The notes below the pieces were generated by a model. It was not told where the DNA came from. It was given only the letters and a program-made list of their open reading frames with translations, and did no database searches. 22,422 bases of DNA. It comes from a virus. The stretch's first letter is position 1. Every line of letters begins with the position of its first letter. A program made the position numbers and the translations under genes. The DNA lies in IMG/VR virus record IMGVR_UViG_3300013093_004065, positions 1 through 22,422 of that record, one strand, 5' to 3'. Positions 13,167 through 20,521 of the stretch are shown here, piece after piece.

Positions 13167-14480
13167 ATGAAACCAACATTCAATGACCGATTCATCGCTT
13201 GGCTAGCACTAGTCAGTGGCATAGCGATTAGCTGTATCGCCGAGTTCTACTCTATAATGGGGCTGATAGCTATCTATCCAGCCGCACTGATTCCCATCGT
13301 AGTCATGGGTGCGGTCCTAGGCATAGGAAAACTTTCAGCCACAGTCTGGGTCAAGCAGAACTGGGATTGGTCTCCGGCTTTTCTCAAGGCCTATATCTTA
13401 CCGGCTATCGCTCTGCTGATGTTGATTACCTCAGTAGGTGTGTTTGGATTCTTGAGCAAGGCACACAGTGATCAAAGTCTGGTATCAGGTGATGTCCAGG
13501 CCAAGATAGCTGTATATGATGAAAAGATCAAAACTGAAAAGGATAACATAGATGCAGATCGCAAGGCTCTCAAACAGATGGATGAGGCAGTGGACCAAGT
13601 TATGGCACGCTCAACGTCGGAAGGTGGGGCGGCCAGATCCGTCGATATACGCAGAAGCCAGCAGAAAGAACGTAGTCGCCTGCTTGCGGACATATCAGCA
13701 AGTCAGCAACGGATTACCGCTCTTAACGAAGAAAGAGCGCCAATTGCCGCAGAAGTTAGGAAAGTGGAAGCTGAGGTTGGACCGATAAAGTATATAGCAT
13801 CATTCGTCTATGGTAGCAATCCAGACGCTAACATATTAGAAAAAGCAGTCAGCTGGGTCAGCATATTGATCGTGGTGGTTCTAGATCCCCTAGCTATCGT
13901 GCTCCTATTGGCCAGCCAATACAGTTTTCAAAGATTTAGAGAATATCAACCAGAACCCGGTAAACCCGTCCATATGGATTTCGAAGGTGTGCGTATGCCC
14001 AACGGCGAATGGGTCCAGACTGGTCCTGCATTCGCATACGAGCCAGACGATGGTCCACTTACTCCAGAACAGATCAGTGCCCTAGAAGCAGATGCAGAAC
14101 TGCATAGAGCCCAGGGTGAGATCCTCGCCCAAGAACACCTATTCAAGGCAGCCGACGAGTTCATAAAAACCTGGAAGGCCAATGATCGATCTGCGGAACC
14201 TGCCCAGACTGTATCTGCTCCTCCACAGCCTGTCATGGCCACAGAGGAATCCCGTGTGGTAAAAATGAAGGTGTTTCCACCGCCCACCAAACCAGAAGGC
14301 TATGTGCAGAATGAGGAACAGACTGAAAGCAATATCTGGACCACTGCTACCACAGAAGGTGCCCCATTGCCCGACGATGAGGACCATGTGATATATCTAG
14401 CCGCCAACATCCGTGCAGGCCGTATGCACATGAACGAAGTACCAGCTGAGCTAGTCGACAGAGTCAAGGCTCGTTTATAA
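13167..14480 (+). CDS. Four-helix membrane protein with periplasm- or cytoplasm-facing coiled coil
   Basis: The 437-residue protein has three N-terminal membrane segments (about 9-27, 31-55 and 75-97), a long charged coiled coil (about 105-205), a fourth membrane segment (about 227-250) and a hydrophilic, acidic C-terminal 185 residues with proline-rich parts. No enzymatic motif is seen. Similar layouts occur as unknown membrane proteins in large T4-like phages of aquatic bacteria. It leads a closely spaced series with the 14482 gene, clpX and bS21, with one base between it and the next gene. A function in membrane remodelling, superinfection exclusion or lysis timing cannot be distinguished. 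Confidence 0.8.
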   Translation: MKPTFNDRFIAWLALVSGIAISCIAEFYSIMGLIAIYPAALIPIVVMGAVLGIGKLSATVWVKQNWDWSPAFLKAYILPAIALLMLITSVGVFGFLSKAHSDQSLVSGDVQAKIAVYDEKIKTEKDNIDADRKALKQMDEAVDQVMARSTSEGGAARSVDIRRSQQKERSRLLADISASQQRITALNEERAPIAAEVRKVEAEVGPIKYIASFVYGSNPDANILEKAVSWVSILIVVVLDPLAIVLLLASQYSFQRFREYQPEPGKPVHMDFEGVRMPNGEWVQTGPAFAYEPDDGPLTPEQISALEADAELHRAQGEILAQEHLFKAADEFIKTWKANDRSAEPAQTVSAPPQPVMATEESRVVKMKVFPPPTKPEGYVQNEEQTESNIWTTATTEGAPLPDDEDHVIYLAANIRAGRMHMNEVPAELVDRVKARL

Positions 14481-14481
14481 T

Positions 14482-14886
14482 ATGCAGGGCAGTATCACAC
14501 TGGTCACCCCACCTGATATTTTTGAAAACTCCAATGCCAGCATCTTGTTTGTGCATCTAGATGATGCTGGACAGGATCTAGTAAGCCGTTGGCTAAAGAC
14601 CAGTAGTCTAGATGAAGATATCAATATCTATGTCTACAACGGAGAAACCAATATAGCTTGGTTTTTGTACGCACTGAATCGATGCGAATATAAGTATATA
14701 AATGTAGACGGAGCAAATGATATATCACGAGCCATCATGGGCTATGCTGTAGGCAAGAGCGGTATCTGTTATGAAACACGAGATAAAAATATCGCTGCCG
14801 TATATAGCCACATCAATCCCAATCGTGTAAGATCCGTTGATGAATTTTTAGAAAGGGCATTCGGTGAGCAAACAACTAAATCATAG
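14482..14886 (+). CDS. Small acidic protein of unknown function
   Basis: This 134-residue protein is not recognised. It has an alpha/beta character (ASILFVHLDDAGQDLVSRWL, INIYVYNGETNIAWFLYALN, YKYINVDGANDISRAIMG) and no signal peptide or membrane span. It begins two bases after the membrane-protein stop and overlaps the clpX start by 23 bp, so translation is coupled. It could be an adaptor or partner for the ClpX encoded next, but that rests on position alone. Confidence 0.7.
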   Translation: MQGSITLVTPPDIFENSNASILFVHLDDAGQDLVSRWLKTSSLDEDINIYVYNGETNIAWFLYALNRCEYKYINVDGANDISRAIMGYAVGKSGICYETRDKNIAAVYSHINPNRVRSVDEFLERAFGEQTTKS

Positions 14887-16096
14887 CTGTCATTTCTGCG
14901 GTAAGAGCAAAGAGGATGTAGAAAAACTCATCGTGGGAGACAACTCCAGTATCTGTAATGACTGTGTGGTACTGTGTGTCAACATCTTAGAAGATGAAAA
15001 GATCAAGAAGTTTCCAGCAGACAAGATCACTGTGAACCCTACCCAGTTGAAAGATTATCTAGACGACTACGTGATAGGACAAGATGAAGCCAAGATTTCC
15101 CTGTGTGTAGCAGTGGCACAGCATTTCAAACGCATCAATAATCCCAGCAAGAAGATCAGATTGGAAAAGACCAATGTGCTCATGCTGGGACCCACAGGCT
15201 GTGGCAAGACCATGATGGTGCGCAAGATAGCCGAATACTTAAATGTACCTTTTGCCATCTGTGATGCTACAGGCATAACCGAAGCGGGCTATGTGGGCGA
15301 CGATGTGGAAAGCATACTCAACAGATTGATCTCAGCCGCTGACGGAGATCTGGACAAGGCCGAACGTGGCATCATCTATATAGACGAGATAGACAAGATC
15401 GCTCGCAAAGGTGAAAATGTCAGCATCACCCGAGATGTATCAGGTGAGGGAGTACAACAGGCTCTGCTGAAAATGATCGAAGGCAGTATCATGCGAGTGC
15501 CTAGCACAGGAAAACGCAAGCATCCCGGTTCTGATATGCAGGAAATCAACACCGAAGGAATCTTGTTTATCTGTGGAGGAGCCTTCGTCGGTCTAGATAA
15601 GATCATAGAAGAGCGTCTCAATAAACGCAGTATTGGGTTCTCGTCATCATTGACCACTACCCAGACTCCAGATGATGTCTATAGATCAACCACTACCAAA
15701 GACATCATCAAGTTTGGATTTATTCCGGAATTCGTAGGTCGTTTTGGTCTAACAGTATCAGTCGATGAGTTAGGCACGAAAGAATTGGTAAAGATCTTAG
15801 TAGAACCCAAGAACAGCATCATCAAACAGTATCAATACATCTTTGAACTGGACAGCATCGATTTAGAATTTGAAGATACAGCCCTAGAAGAGATAGCACA
15901 GCAGGCCAAGGCCCTGAAGACCAATGCTCGTGGACTTAAAAACATCATAGAAAAGACCCTGCTTCCCTATCAATTTGATGCTCAAAACCTAGTTGCACGT
16001 GGTTTAACCAAAATAGTAGTAAATAAAGACACAGTAAATGGCAGTCCAGCTGTCATGGTATTCGACAAAAAAGCAAAGATCAATGAGCAGAAATAA
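14864..16096 (+). CDS. clpX: ATP-dependent unfoldase ClpX
   Basis: This 410-residue, full-length ClpX unfolds tagged proteins and feeds them to ClpP. It has the N-terminal zinc-binding domain (Cys9, Cys12, Cys31, Cys34), Walker A GPTGCGKT (109-116), pore-1 loop GYVGDD (142-147, with Tyr143), Walker B IIYIDEID (170-177), the RKH loop (218-220) that engages ssrA-type tails in E. coli, the IGF loop (257-259) that docks on ClpP, the arginine finger in GFIPEFVGRF and sensor-2 Arg356. No ClpP gene is visible, so it would use the host protease. The start is GTG at 14864, inside the end of the preceding gene. A tmRNA encoded 4 kb upstream makes the ALAA tags this enzyme should recognise. Confidence 0.95.
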   Translation: MSKQLNHSCHFCGKSKEDVEKLIVGDNSSICNDCVVLCVNILEDEKIKKFPADKITVNPTQLKDYLDDYVIGQDEAKISLCVAVAQHFKRINNPSKKIRLEKTNVLMLGPTGCGKTMMVRKIAEYLNVPFAICDATGITEAGYVGDDVESILNRLISAADGDLDKAERGIIYIDEIDKIARKGENVSITRDVSGEGVQQALLKMIEGSIMRVPSTGKRKHPGSDMQEINTEGILFICGGAFVGLDKIIEERLNKRSIGFSSSLTTTQTPDDVYRSTTTKDIIKFGFIPEFVGRFGLTVSVDELGTKELVKILVEPKNSIIKQYQYIFELDSIDLEFEDTALEEIAQQAKALKTNARGLKNIIEKTLLPYQFDAQNLVARGLTKIVVNKDTVNGSPAVMVFDKKAKINEQK

Positions 16097-16322
16097 CAGA
16101 GACGCGGTACGCGGTATCAAGATCATCGTGGGCGACATGCCCATAAACACCGCCCTACGCAAATTCAAACAGCGTGTAGATGACAGTGGAAAATTGGAAG
16201 ATGTCAAGGCCAAGATGTTCTACGAAAAACCCACTACCGAACGCAAGCGTAAGAAAGGGGCTGCCAAGGCCCGTTGGAAGAAGAAACTCCGAGACCAACA
16301 ACTTCCCAAGAAGATGTATTGA
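16083..16322 (+). CDS. rpsU: Ribosomal protein bS21
   Basis: This 79-residue protein matches bS21: a short strand (GIKIIVGDMPINTALRKFKQ), a helix with DSGKLEDVKAKMFYEKPTTE and a strongly basic C-terminal helix (RKRKKGAAKARWKKKLRD). The FYEKP-x-RKRKK-A motif is the family hallmark. In bacteria bS21 sits near the 16S rRNA 3' end on the 30S subunit and influences initiation; phage copies are known from aquatic tailed phages and may exchange with host S21 to favour phage mRNAs. The ATG at 16083 overlaps the last 14 bases of clpX, so the two are co-translated. A longer open frame upstream lies wholly inside clpX and is not used. Confidence 0.92.
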   Translation: MSRNNRDAVRGIKIIVGDMPINTALRKFKQRVDDSGKLEDVKAKMFYEKPTTERKRKKGAAKARWKKKLRDQQLPKKMY

Positions 16323-16362
16323 CATTAGGTTCGCAAATGGGACTTTTATTTTAGAAAAAATC

Positions 16363-16391
16363 TTGACGCTTACCAAAAGTCGGTGTATAAT
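16363..16391 (+). promoter_or_regulatory. Promoter of the restriction-modification genes (TTACCA class)
   Basis: TTGACG (16363-16368) and TATAAT (16386-16391) are 17 bp apart, and the spacer begins CTTACCAAAA. The same TTACCA position occurs in the promoters at 18653 and 20219. The start would lie near 16398, giving a leader of about 25 nt with no clear ribosome binding site. Confidence 0.75.
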
Positions 16392-16422
16392 ATATTACAC
16401 AAATACATAGAAAAACATAGAA

Positions 16423-17163
16423 ATGATCCCAAAGCAATTATTGAATTCTACAGGAATCCATCGGACACACGATACCTATCAAAATATGCTCGATCACTAT
16501 AGGGCATTACGAAACCCGGAACTTTTAGAAAAAACAATTAAAACATTAGAGACAGAACTTAACTATCCCTTTTATAGATTTTTCAGTAATTATGGTACCG
16601 GTATCGGCGAAACTATGGAAGAAGTCTCTGCCCAAAAATTTATAGACATTATTCCAAAAAAAGATGGTAAGAAAAAATCCAAAGTATATGAAAATTATAA
16701 CAAACAGCATAATAAAAAATCTAGCAATTATGATTTTTTATTTGTAAAAGATGGAATAATTAAAAGTGGAGAAGCTAAAGTAATACGAGCCGCTGAAAGT
16801 AAGCCAGTACAAAATAATAAAATTTACGAACTACCTTCATCATTAGAAGAACGAGCTTTAACTTATTCTGAAAAAAATAAATCCGGAAATCAATCATTTC
16901 AGCAAACTAAAGCAGAACTATTTGATTATTTACTAGGTATTGTAATATATGCAGATCAGGTTGATTTTTATTTGGTACCATCTGATGATATCAAATCTGG
17001 AAAACTTAAGATCATCAATCAACATGCAGGTGCTATTTTAGAAGATGGGAGTACTAATGAAGGCCATTTATCTGTTAAAGATTTAGACTCTTATAAAATA
17101 TTATCAGTGTATTCTGAAAAAGAATTACTAGAGGCTGATAGCATTAATAAATATATTTCATGA
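16423..17163 (+). CDS. Probable type II restriction endonuclease
   Basis: The 246-residue protein contains a PD-(D/E)XK-like nuclease core: Asp104 in NYDFLFV and Glu117-x-Lys119 in GEAKV, with the hydrophobic strands expected around them. It overlaps by four bases an N6-adenine methyltransferase gene, the usual layout of a type II restriction-modification system. The specificity is not recognised. Composition is very AT-rich, unlike the genes on either side, pointing to recent transfer. It has its own consensus promoter. On a phage it could cut competing phage or host DNA lacking the methyl mark. The family call rests on motif plus context. Confidence 0.78.
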   Translation: MIPKQLLNSTGIHRTHDTYQNMLDHYRALRNPELLEKTIKTLETELNYPFYRFFSNYGTGIGETMEEVSAQKFIDIIPKKDGKKKSKVYENYNKQHNKKSSNYDFLFVKDGIIKSGEAKVIRAAESKPVQNNKIYELPSSLEERALTYSEKNKSGNQSFQQTKAELFDYLLGIVIYADQVDFYLVPSDDIKSGKLKIINQHAGAILEDGSTNEGHLSVKDLDSYKILSVYSEKELLEADSINKYIS

Positions 17164-18656
17164 CAGTTACTTTTAAAGACCTTAATAAAAAGAAAAATCA
17201 ATTAGGTCAATTTATGACTCCGGATGTTATATCACAAGTTATGATAGATAATAATACATACTCCGGTCTTATAATTGAGCCCAGTTTTGGTCTTGGATCT
17301 TTTTTATACAAATTAGAGTCAAAATATCCAAAAAATATTAAGATAGGTATCGAATACGATCCGGAATTGTTTGATCAGTATACTGGATCATCAACTGTGC
17401 TAAACCAATCATTTTATCAATTTCAAATTCCAAAAAATATTAAATTTGATTCAATATCATTTGTTGGAAATCCCCCATATAGGACTCCAGCTTATTCACT
17501 TAAAAGTGAAGATAAAGATCTAATTAAGGAATTAGTTAAAAAATACAAACTAACAGGAGTAAAAGAAGAAGCAATTTTTTTTATTGCGTATGCTGTTAGT
17601 CTTATTGAACAAGCAGATGTTCCTGGGGTTATTCATTGGATATTGCCTAAAACAATTTTTGAAAACAGCAGTAAAGCATTTACTAATTTTAGAAAATTTT
17701 TGAATATACATGCACCGGTTATCGAAATGATCGATATATCTGAGAATTATCCAGATGTAGCACAACCGTTATGTATTGCTAAATTTTTAGTGAATCAAAA
17801 AACAAATACAAACTTAACTGATTCTTTTATATTAAAAGATACTATTACATTTCAAGAAATTTTTATTAAAACGTCGCTAGGTAGTGTTCCTTGCGAAAGT
17901 ATATTGCTCTCATGTAAGGACGAACCATTGTCTAGTTTTAAAGAAAGACTTGAGAATATTTTTCAAAAAAACATCAATATTCGAACTGAATTAAAATATA
18001 ATGGAAAATATCATCTACGAGCACTTAGTGGATCATCGGCTACAGAAAAATTTAAAATTTTAGATTCCTATGTTTCTGAAATAAAAAATACCATCAATGT
18101 TTCTGATTTTTCAAATGACGCTTATTATAAGCCTATTTCTCATAGAACAGAAGTCCGTTGGTATTTTAGACATCCCGGATTGACTAAGGTTAGTTTTATA
18201 TATATAATAAATCCTAATCCAGGTAAATCTTTTTACTTTCCTGGAAATCCTACAAAAACATCAACTGATTATTTTGGATATTGCGAATATGATATAAATC
18301 GAAATAGTAGCCCCGGAGCGAATAGAACTGTTTCTATAGAAAATATTGAAAAAAATATTACTCCAAAATTTAAAAAGTTTTGGCAAGAAAATACAACAGC
18401 GCCGATAACCGAAATTTTTAATTATATATTACATATTAGCAAAAGTAGTTGGTATAAAAATTATAAGTCAAAATATCAAAGATTTTACTTTGGAATACCA
18501 AAAACTTTTGACACCTCTTGGAAACCAGAATTAAATAAATCTTGCCTTAACTGGGATAGTATTATTGAACTAACTGCTTCAGAAATTATTATTTCTACAG
18601 AGCAAACATCTATCAATCTTTTAAATTCTCTTTTCATCGAAGAATATTCTTCTTGA
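17160..18656 (+). CDS. N6-adenine DNA methyltransferase (gamma type, type II R-M)
   Basis: The 498-residue enzyme has motif X-like LGQFMTP (residues 15-21), motif I EPSFGLGS (40-47) for S-adenosylmethionine binding, an acidic motif II residue in IEYDP, and catalytic motif IV NPPY (104-107). This is the gamma order with a C-terminal target-recognition region of about 300 residues. It methylates adenine in an unknown sequence and protects DNA from the nuclease encoded upstream. The start at 17160 overlaps the nuclease stop (ATGA), so translation is coupled; expressing the nuclease first is unusual but seen in some systems. It is as AT-rich as its partner. The next promoter overlaps its last codons. 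Confidence 0.92.
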   Translation: MTVTFKDLNKKKNQLGQFMTPDVISQVMIDNNTYSGLIIEPSFGLGSFLYKLESKYPKNIKIGIEYDPELFDQYTGSSTVLNQSFYQFQIPKNIKFDSISFVGNPPYRTPAYSLKSEDKDLIKELVKKYKLTGVKEEAIFFIAYAVSLIEQADVPGVIHWILPKTIFENSSKAFTNFRKFLNIHAPVIEMIDISENYPDVAQPLCIAKFLVNQKTNTNLTDSFILKDTITFQEIFIKTSLGSVPCESILLSCKDEPLSSFKERLENIFQKNINIRTELKYNGKYHLRALSGSSATEKFKILDSYVSEIKNTINVSDFSNDAYYKPISHRTEVRWYFRHPGLTKVSFIYIINPNPGKSFYFPGNPTKTSTDYFGYCEYDINRNSSPGANRTVSIENIEKNITPKFKKFWQENTTAPITEIFNYILHISKSSWYKNYKSKYQRFYFGIPKTFDTSWKPELNKSCLNWDSIIELTASEIIISTEQTSINLLNSLFIEEYSS

Positions 18657-18681
18657 CATTTACCAAACTTTTTATTATAAT
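18653..18681 (+). promoter_or_regulatory. Consensus promoter (TTACCA class)
   Basis: TTGACA (18653-18658) and TATAAT (18676-18681) are exactly 17 bp apart, a perfect sigma70 consensus at both elements. The spacer begins TTTACCAAA, as in the promoters at 16363 and 20219. The -35 overlaps the methyltransferase stop codon. Confidence 0.8.
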
Positions 18682-18704
18682 ATAATTTTAATAGAAAGAA
18701 TCTC

Positions 18705-19223
18705 ATGGTACTTCCAGAACAATGTCCAGTAATAACCATACTCGTAAAAGATCTCTATAATGCCATAGACATCAAGCACGTGTTAAAAGGTTATGGCCGA
18801 TTAGCCTACGAAATTTATACGCTAAATGAAACGTTAAAATACGGCGAATCGGCCGACGAACCGGATGGAGAAAGGATCTATCGCCAAATTTGGCAATTCC
18901 CCGGTTGGCCTACTCTACCTAGTCCCAATGCCGCTGGCAGCGACATATTGGATGTAGTCGGACAACGTCCAGATTTAACCAAGAATGATCTAGCAGTTAG
19001 AGTCTGGGATCTAAGGCATATTCCTTGCCAAAATCCCTATAGGCCACATAAAGAAACCCTCGATGTCGAAGGCGAATTGATAAAACGTCATATAGAGCAA
19101 TATCGCCGAGCTCCTATAGGAAATAAACAAGAACAAAAAAGACTAGACAAAGGCGTTCCTCCTGTTAAACTGATCAAGACCGTAGCACCGGGTTTGATCG
19201 ATAAACTATTCTACGGAGAATAA
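18705..19223 (+). CDS. Unknown protein, possibly with a degenerate GIY-YIG-like domain
   Basis: The 172-residue protein is not confidently recognised. Residues 33-63 (LAYEIYTLNETLKYGESAD, then GERIYRQ) have the spacing of a GIY-YIG nuclease start, with YEIY for GIY, KYGES for YIG and an Arg-containing helix after it, but key residues differ. The rest is basic, with several conserved-looking Pro and Trp residues (WQFPGWPTLP). It is the first gene after a consensus promoter and abuts the exonuclease gene with one base between. It could be a nuclease or DNA-associated early protein. Confidence 0.65.
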   Translation: MVLPEQCPVITILVKDLYNAIDIKHVLKGYGRLAYEIYTLNETLKYGESADEPDGERIYRQIWQFPGWPTLPSPNAAGSDILDVVGQRPDLTKNDLAVRVWDLRHIPCQNPYRPHKETLDVEGELIKRHIEQYRRAPIGNKQEQKRLDKGVPPVKLIKTVAPGLIDKLFYGE

Positions 19224-19224
19224 C

Positions 19225-19755
19225 GTGCCTACACACCTAATGGTAGACTTAGAAACCATGGCAGTGACCCCTAAGGCCACGGTACTCACCCTGGGAGCTG
19301 TGAAATTTAATCCCTATGCTAGCGGTTATGGAGAGAAGTTGTACTTCCGTGTGGATATTGATGATCAAGACAAGCTAGGCAGAGAAGTGGATCCAAACAC
19401 ATTGGACTGGTGGGCGAAACAAGATGCCGCTATAATGGAAGAAGCATTCAGTCCCAACGATCGTGTACCTCTGGCAGATGCCATAGATCAGTTCCACAAG
19501 TTTGCCTGGGGCTGTGATGCCTTTTGGAGCCATGGTTCAATCTTTGACATCGCCATCATAGAAGACATCTATAGACAGTTGGAAAGGACGCCGCCTTGGC
19601 AGTTCTGGCAGATACGTGATACACGCACTATATTTGATCTAGGTTATGATCCAGATATGCCTCAGGCCAGCAAGCACGATGCTCTACAGGATGCCATACG
19701 TCAGGCTGTTGGTGTACAGAACGTCTATGCCAAATTAAAGATACGGCCTAGATAA
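19225..19755 (+). CDS. 3'-5' exonuclease, DnaQ/RNase T-like fold
   Basis: The 176-residue protein has the DEDDh exonuclease motifs: DLET (Exo I, Asp-x-Glu) at residues 8-11, SHGSIFDIAIIED (Exo II) and KHDALQDA (Exo III His and Asp). The wording TLGAVKF...LDWWAKQD resembles the Rv2179c/ExoVIII-like subfamily common in T4-like phages, including proteins like T4 DexA. It could degrade DNA or RNA from the 3' end during host DNA turnover or repair. The start is GTG at 19225, one base after the previous stop with GGAG upstream. Its stop codon abuts the stop of the convergent DUF454 gene with no gap. Confidence 0.88.
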   Translation: MPTHLMVDLETMAVTPKATVLTLGAVKFNPYASGYGEKLYFRVDIDDQDKLGREVDPNTLDWWAKQDAAIMEEAFSPNDRVPLADAIDQFHKFAWGCDAFWSHGSIFDIAIIEDIYRQLERTPPWQFWQIRDTRTIFDLGYDPDMPQASKHDALQDAIRQAVGVQNVYAKLKIRPR

Positions 19756-20175
19756 TTATCGGAACCAACCTAGCTTTTCGCCGGCGGCTCGTCTTCGATC
19801 AGCTTCAGCTCGGCTACCGGGATAACGACTGGCCCAGATCAAGATTAGTGCGAAGAATATGGCCATTGCTGTCACAGCCCGGACATTGTGAGTAGTGAAC
19901 CACATGATGATCAATGATCCATCCATAGAAAGGAACATGGCCAGTTTGGCGTATTTTGGAAATACACGACCTTCACCCCAGTCGCGGATCACGGGCCCAA
20001 ACAACCTGTGATTGATCATATAGTCGTGGAATCGTTTGGAACTCTTGCTGAAACACCAAGTGGCCAAGAGTGCCGGTGTGGACCAAGGTAGTCCGGGAAC
20101 GATGGTGCCCAAATATGCTAGGCCTAGAAACAGTATTCCTGCGGTGAACCAAAGGGCTCGTTTGATCTTTTCCAT
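19756..20175 (-). CDS. DUF454 (YbaN-like) inner-membrane protein
   Basis: The 139-residue protein matches the DUF454 family: LAYLGTIVPGLPWSTPALLATWCFSKSS, the FHDYMINHRLFGPVIRDWGEGR core and two further hydrophobic helices (LAMFLSMDGSLIIMWF and VTAMAIFFALILIWAS). The function of the family is unknown; E. coli YbaN is an inner-membrane member. The ATG at 20175 has GGAGAG at a good distance and the first membrane helix follows at once; the frame is open further upstream but without signals. It runs against the surrounding genes and looks like an auxiliary gene taken from a host. Confidence 0.85.
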   Translation of the reverse strand: MEKIKRALWFTAGILFLGLAYLGTIVPGLPWSTPALLATWCFSKSSKRFHDYMINHRLFGPVIRDWGEGRVFPKYAKLAMFLSMDGSLIIMWFTTHNVRAVTAMAIFFALILIWASRYPGSRAEADRRRAAGEKLGWFR

Positions 20176-20218
20176 TCTATCTCTCCGATTATTAAGTATG
20201 TATTTAACCAATAAGAGA

Positions 20219-20247
20219 TTGACCTTTTACCAGTTTGAGTATATAAT
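20219..20247 (+). promoter_or_regulatory. Promoter of the phosphoesterase/small-paralogue operon (TTACCA class)
   Basis: TTGACC (20219-20224) and TATAAT (20242-20247) are 17 bp apart, with TTTTACCA at the start of the spacer. The ATG at 20254 is only six bases after the -10, so this mRNA would be leaderless or start at the ATG itself. Confidence 0.7.
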
Positions 20248-20253
20248 AGTAAT

Positions 20254-20520
20254 ATGAAGATCAAAAAACTAACACGTCAATACTCAGGTGGAGATTCCTT
20301 TACACATATGGTACAGTATATCTATAAAGATGCTGATACCTTCGTAGAACACAGACAGTGGTGCTGGGAAACCTGGGGACCCAGCTGTGAGCTAGACTAC
20401 TACTATAAAACTGGTAAAAAGAATCCTCTGTGGGCGTGGATGAGTGACAGCAATGGTAGGATCAGGATCTATTTTGGCTCTGACAAAGAAGCCGCACATT
20501 TTGGATTAAGATGGAGTTGA
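20254..20520 (+). CDS. Small protein, member 1 of a tandem paralogue family
   Basis: This 88-residue unknown protein has a Trp/Tyr-rich middle (HRQWCWETWGPSCELDYYY). Its ending, IYFGSDKEAAHFGLRWS, matches the pattern F-x-(2-4 acidic/polar)-D/E-x-x-x-F-x-L-K/R-W/Y seen in four more genes at 21343-22316. It begins right after a promoter with almost no leader and ends one base before the phosphoesterase gene. Confidence 0.7.
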   Translation: MKIKKLTRQYSGGDSFTHMVQYIYKDADTFVEHRQWCWETWGPSCELDYYYKTGKKNPLWAWMSDSNGRIRIYFGSDKEAAHFGLRWS

Positions 20521-20521
20521 T

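Noticed and set aside
13472-14387. Several open frames antisense or out of frame within the membrane-protein gene
   Set aside because: They shadow a well-supported gene, have no ribosome binding sites and show biased residue content.
16038-16082. Longer N-terminus for bS21
   Set aside because: The extra codons lie inside clpX and are not S21-like; the ATG at 16083 gives a normal bS21 start.
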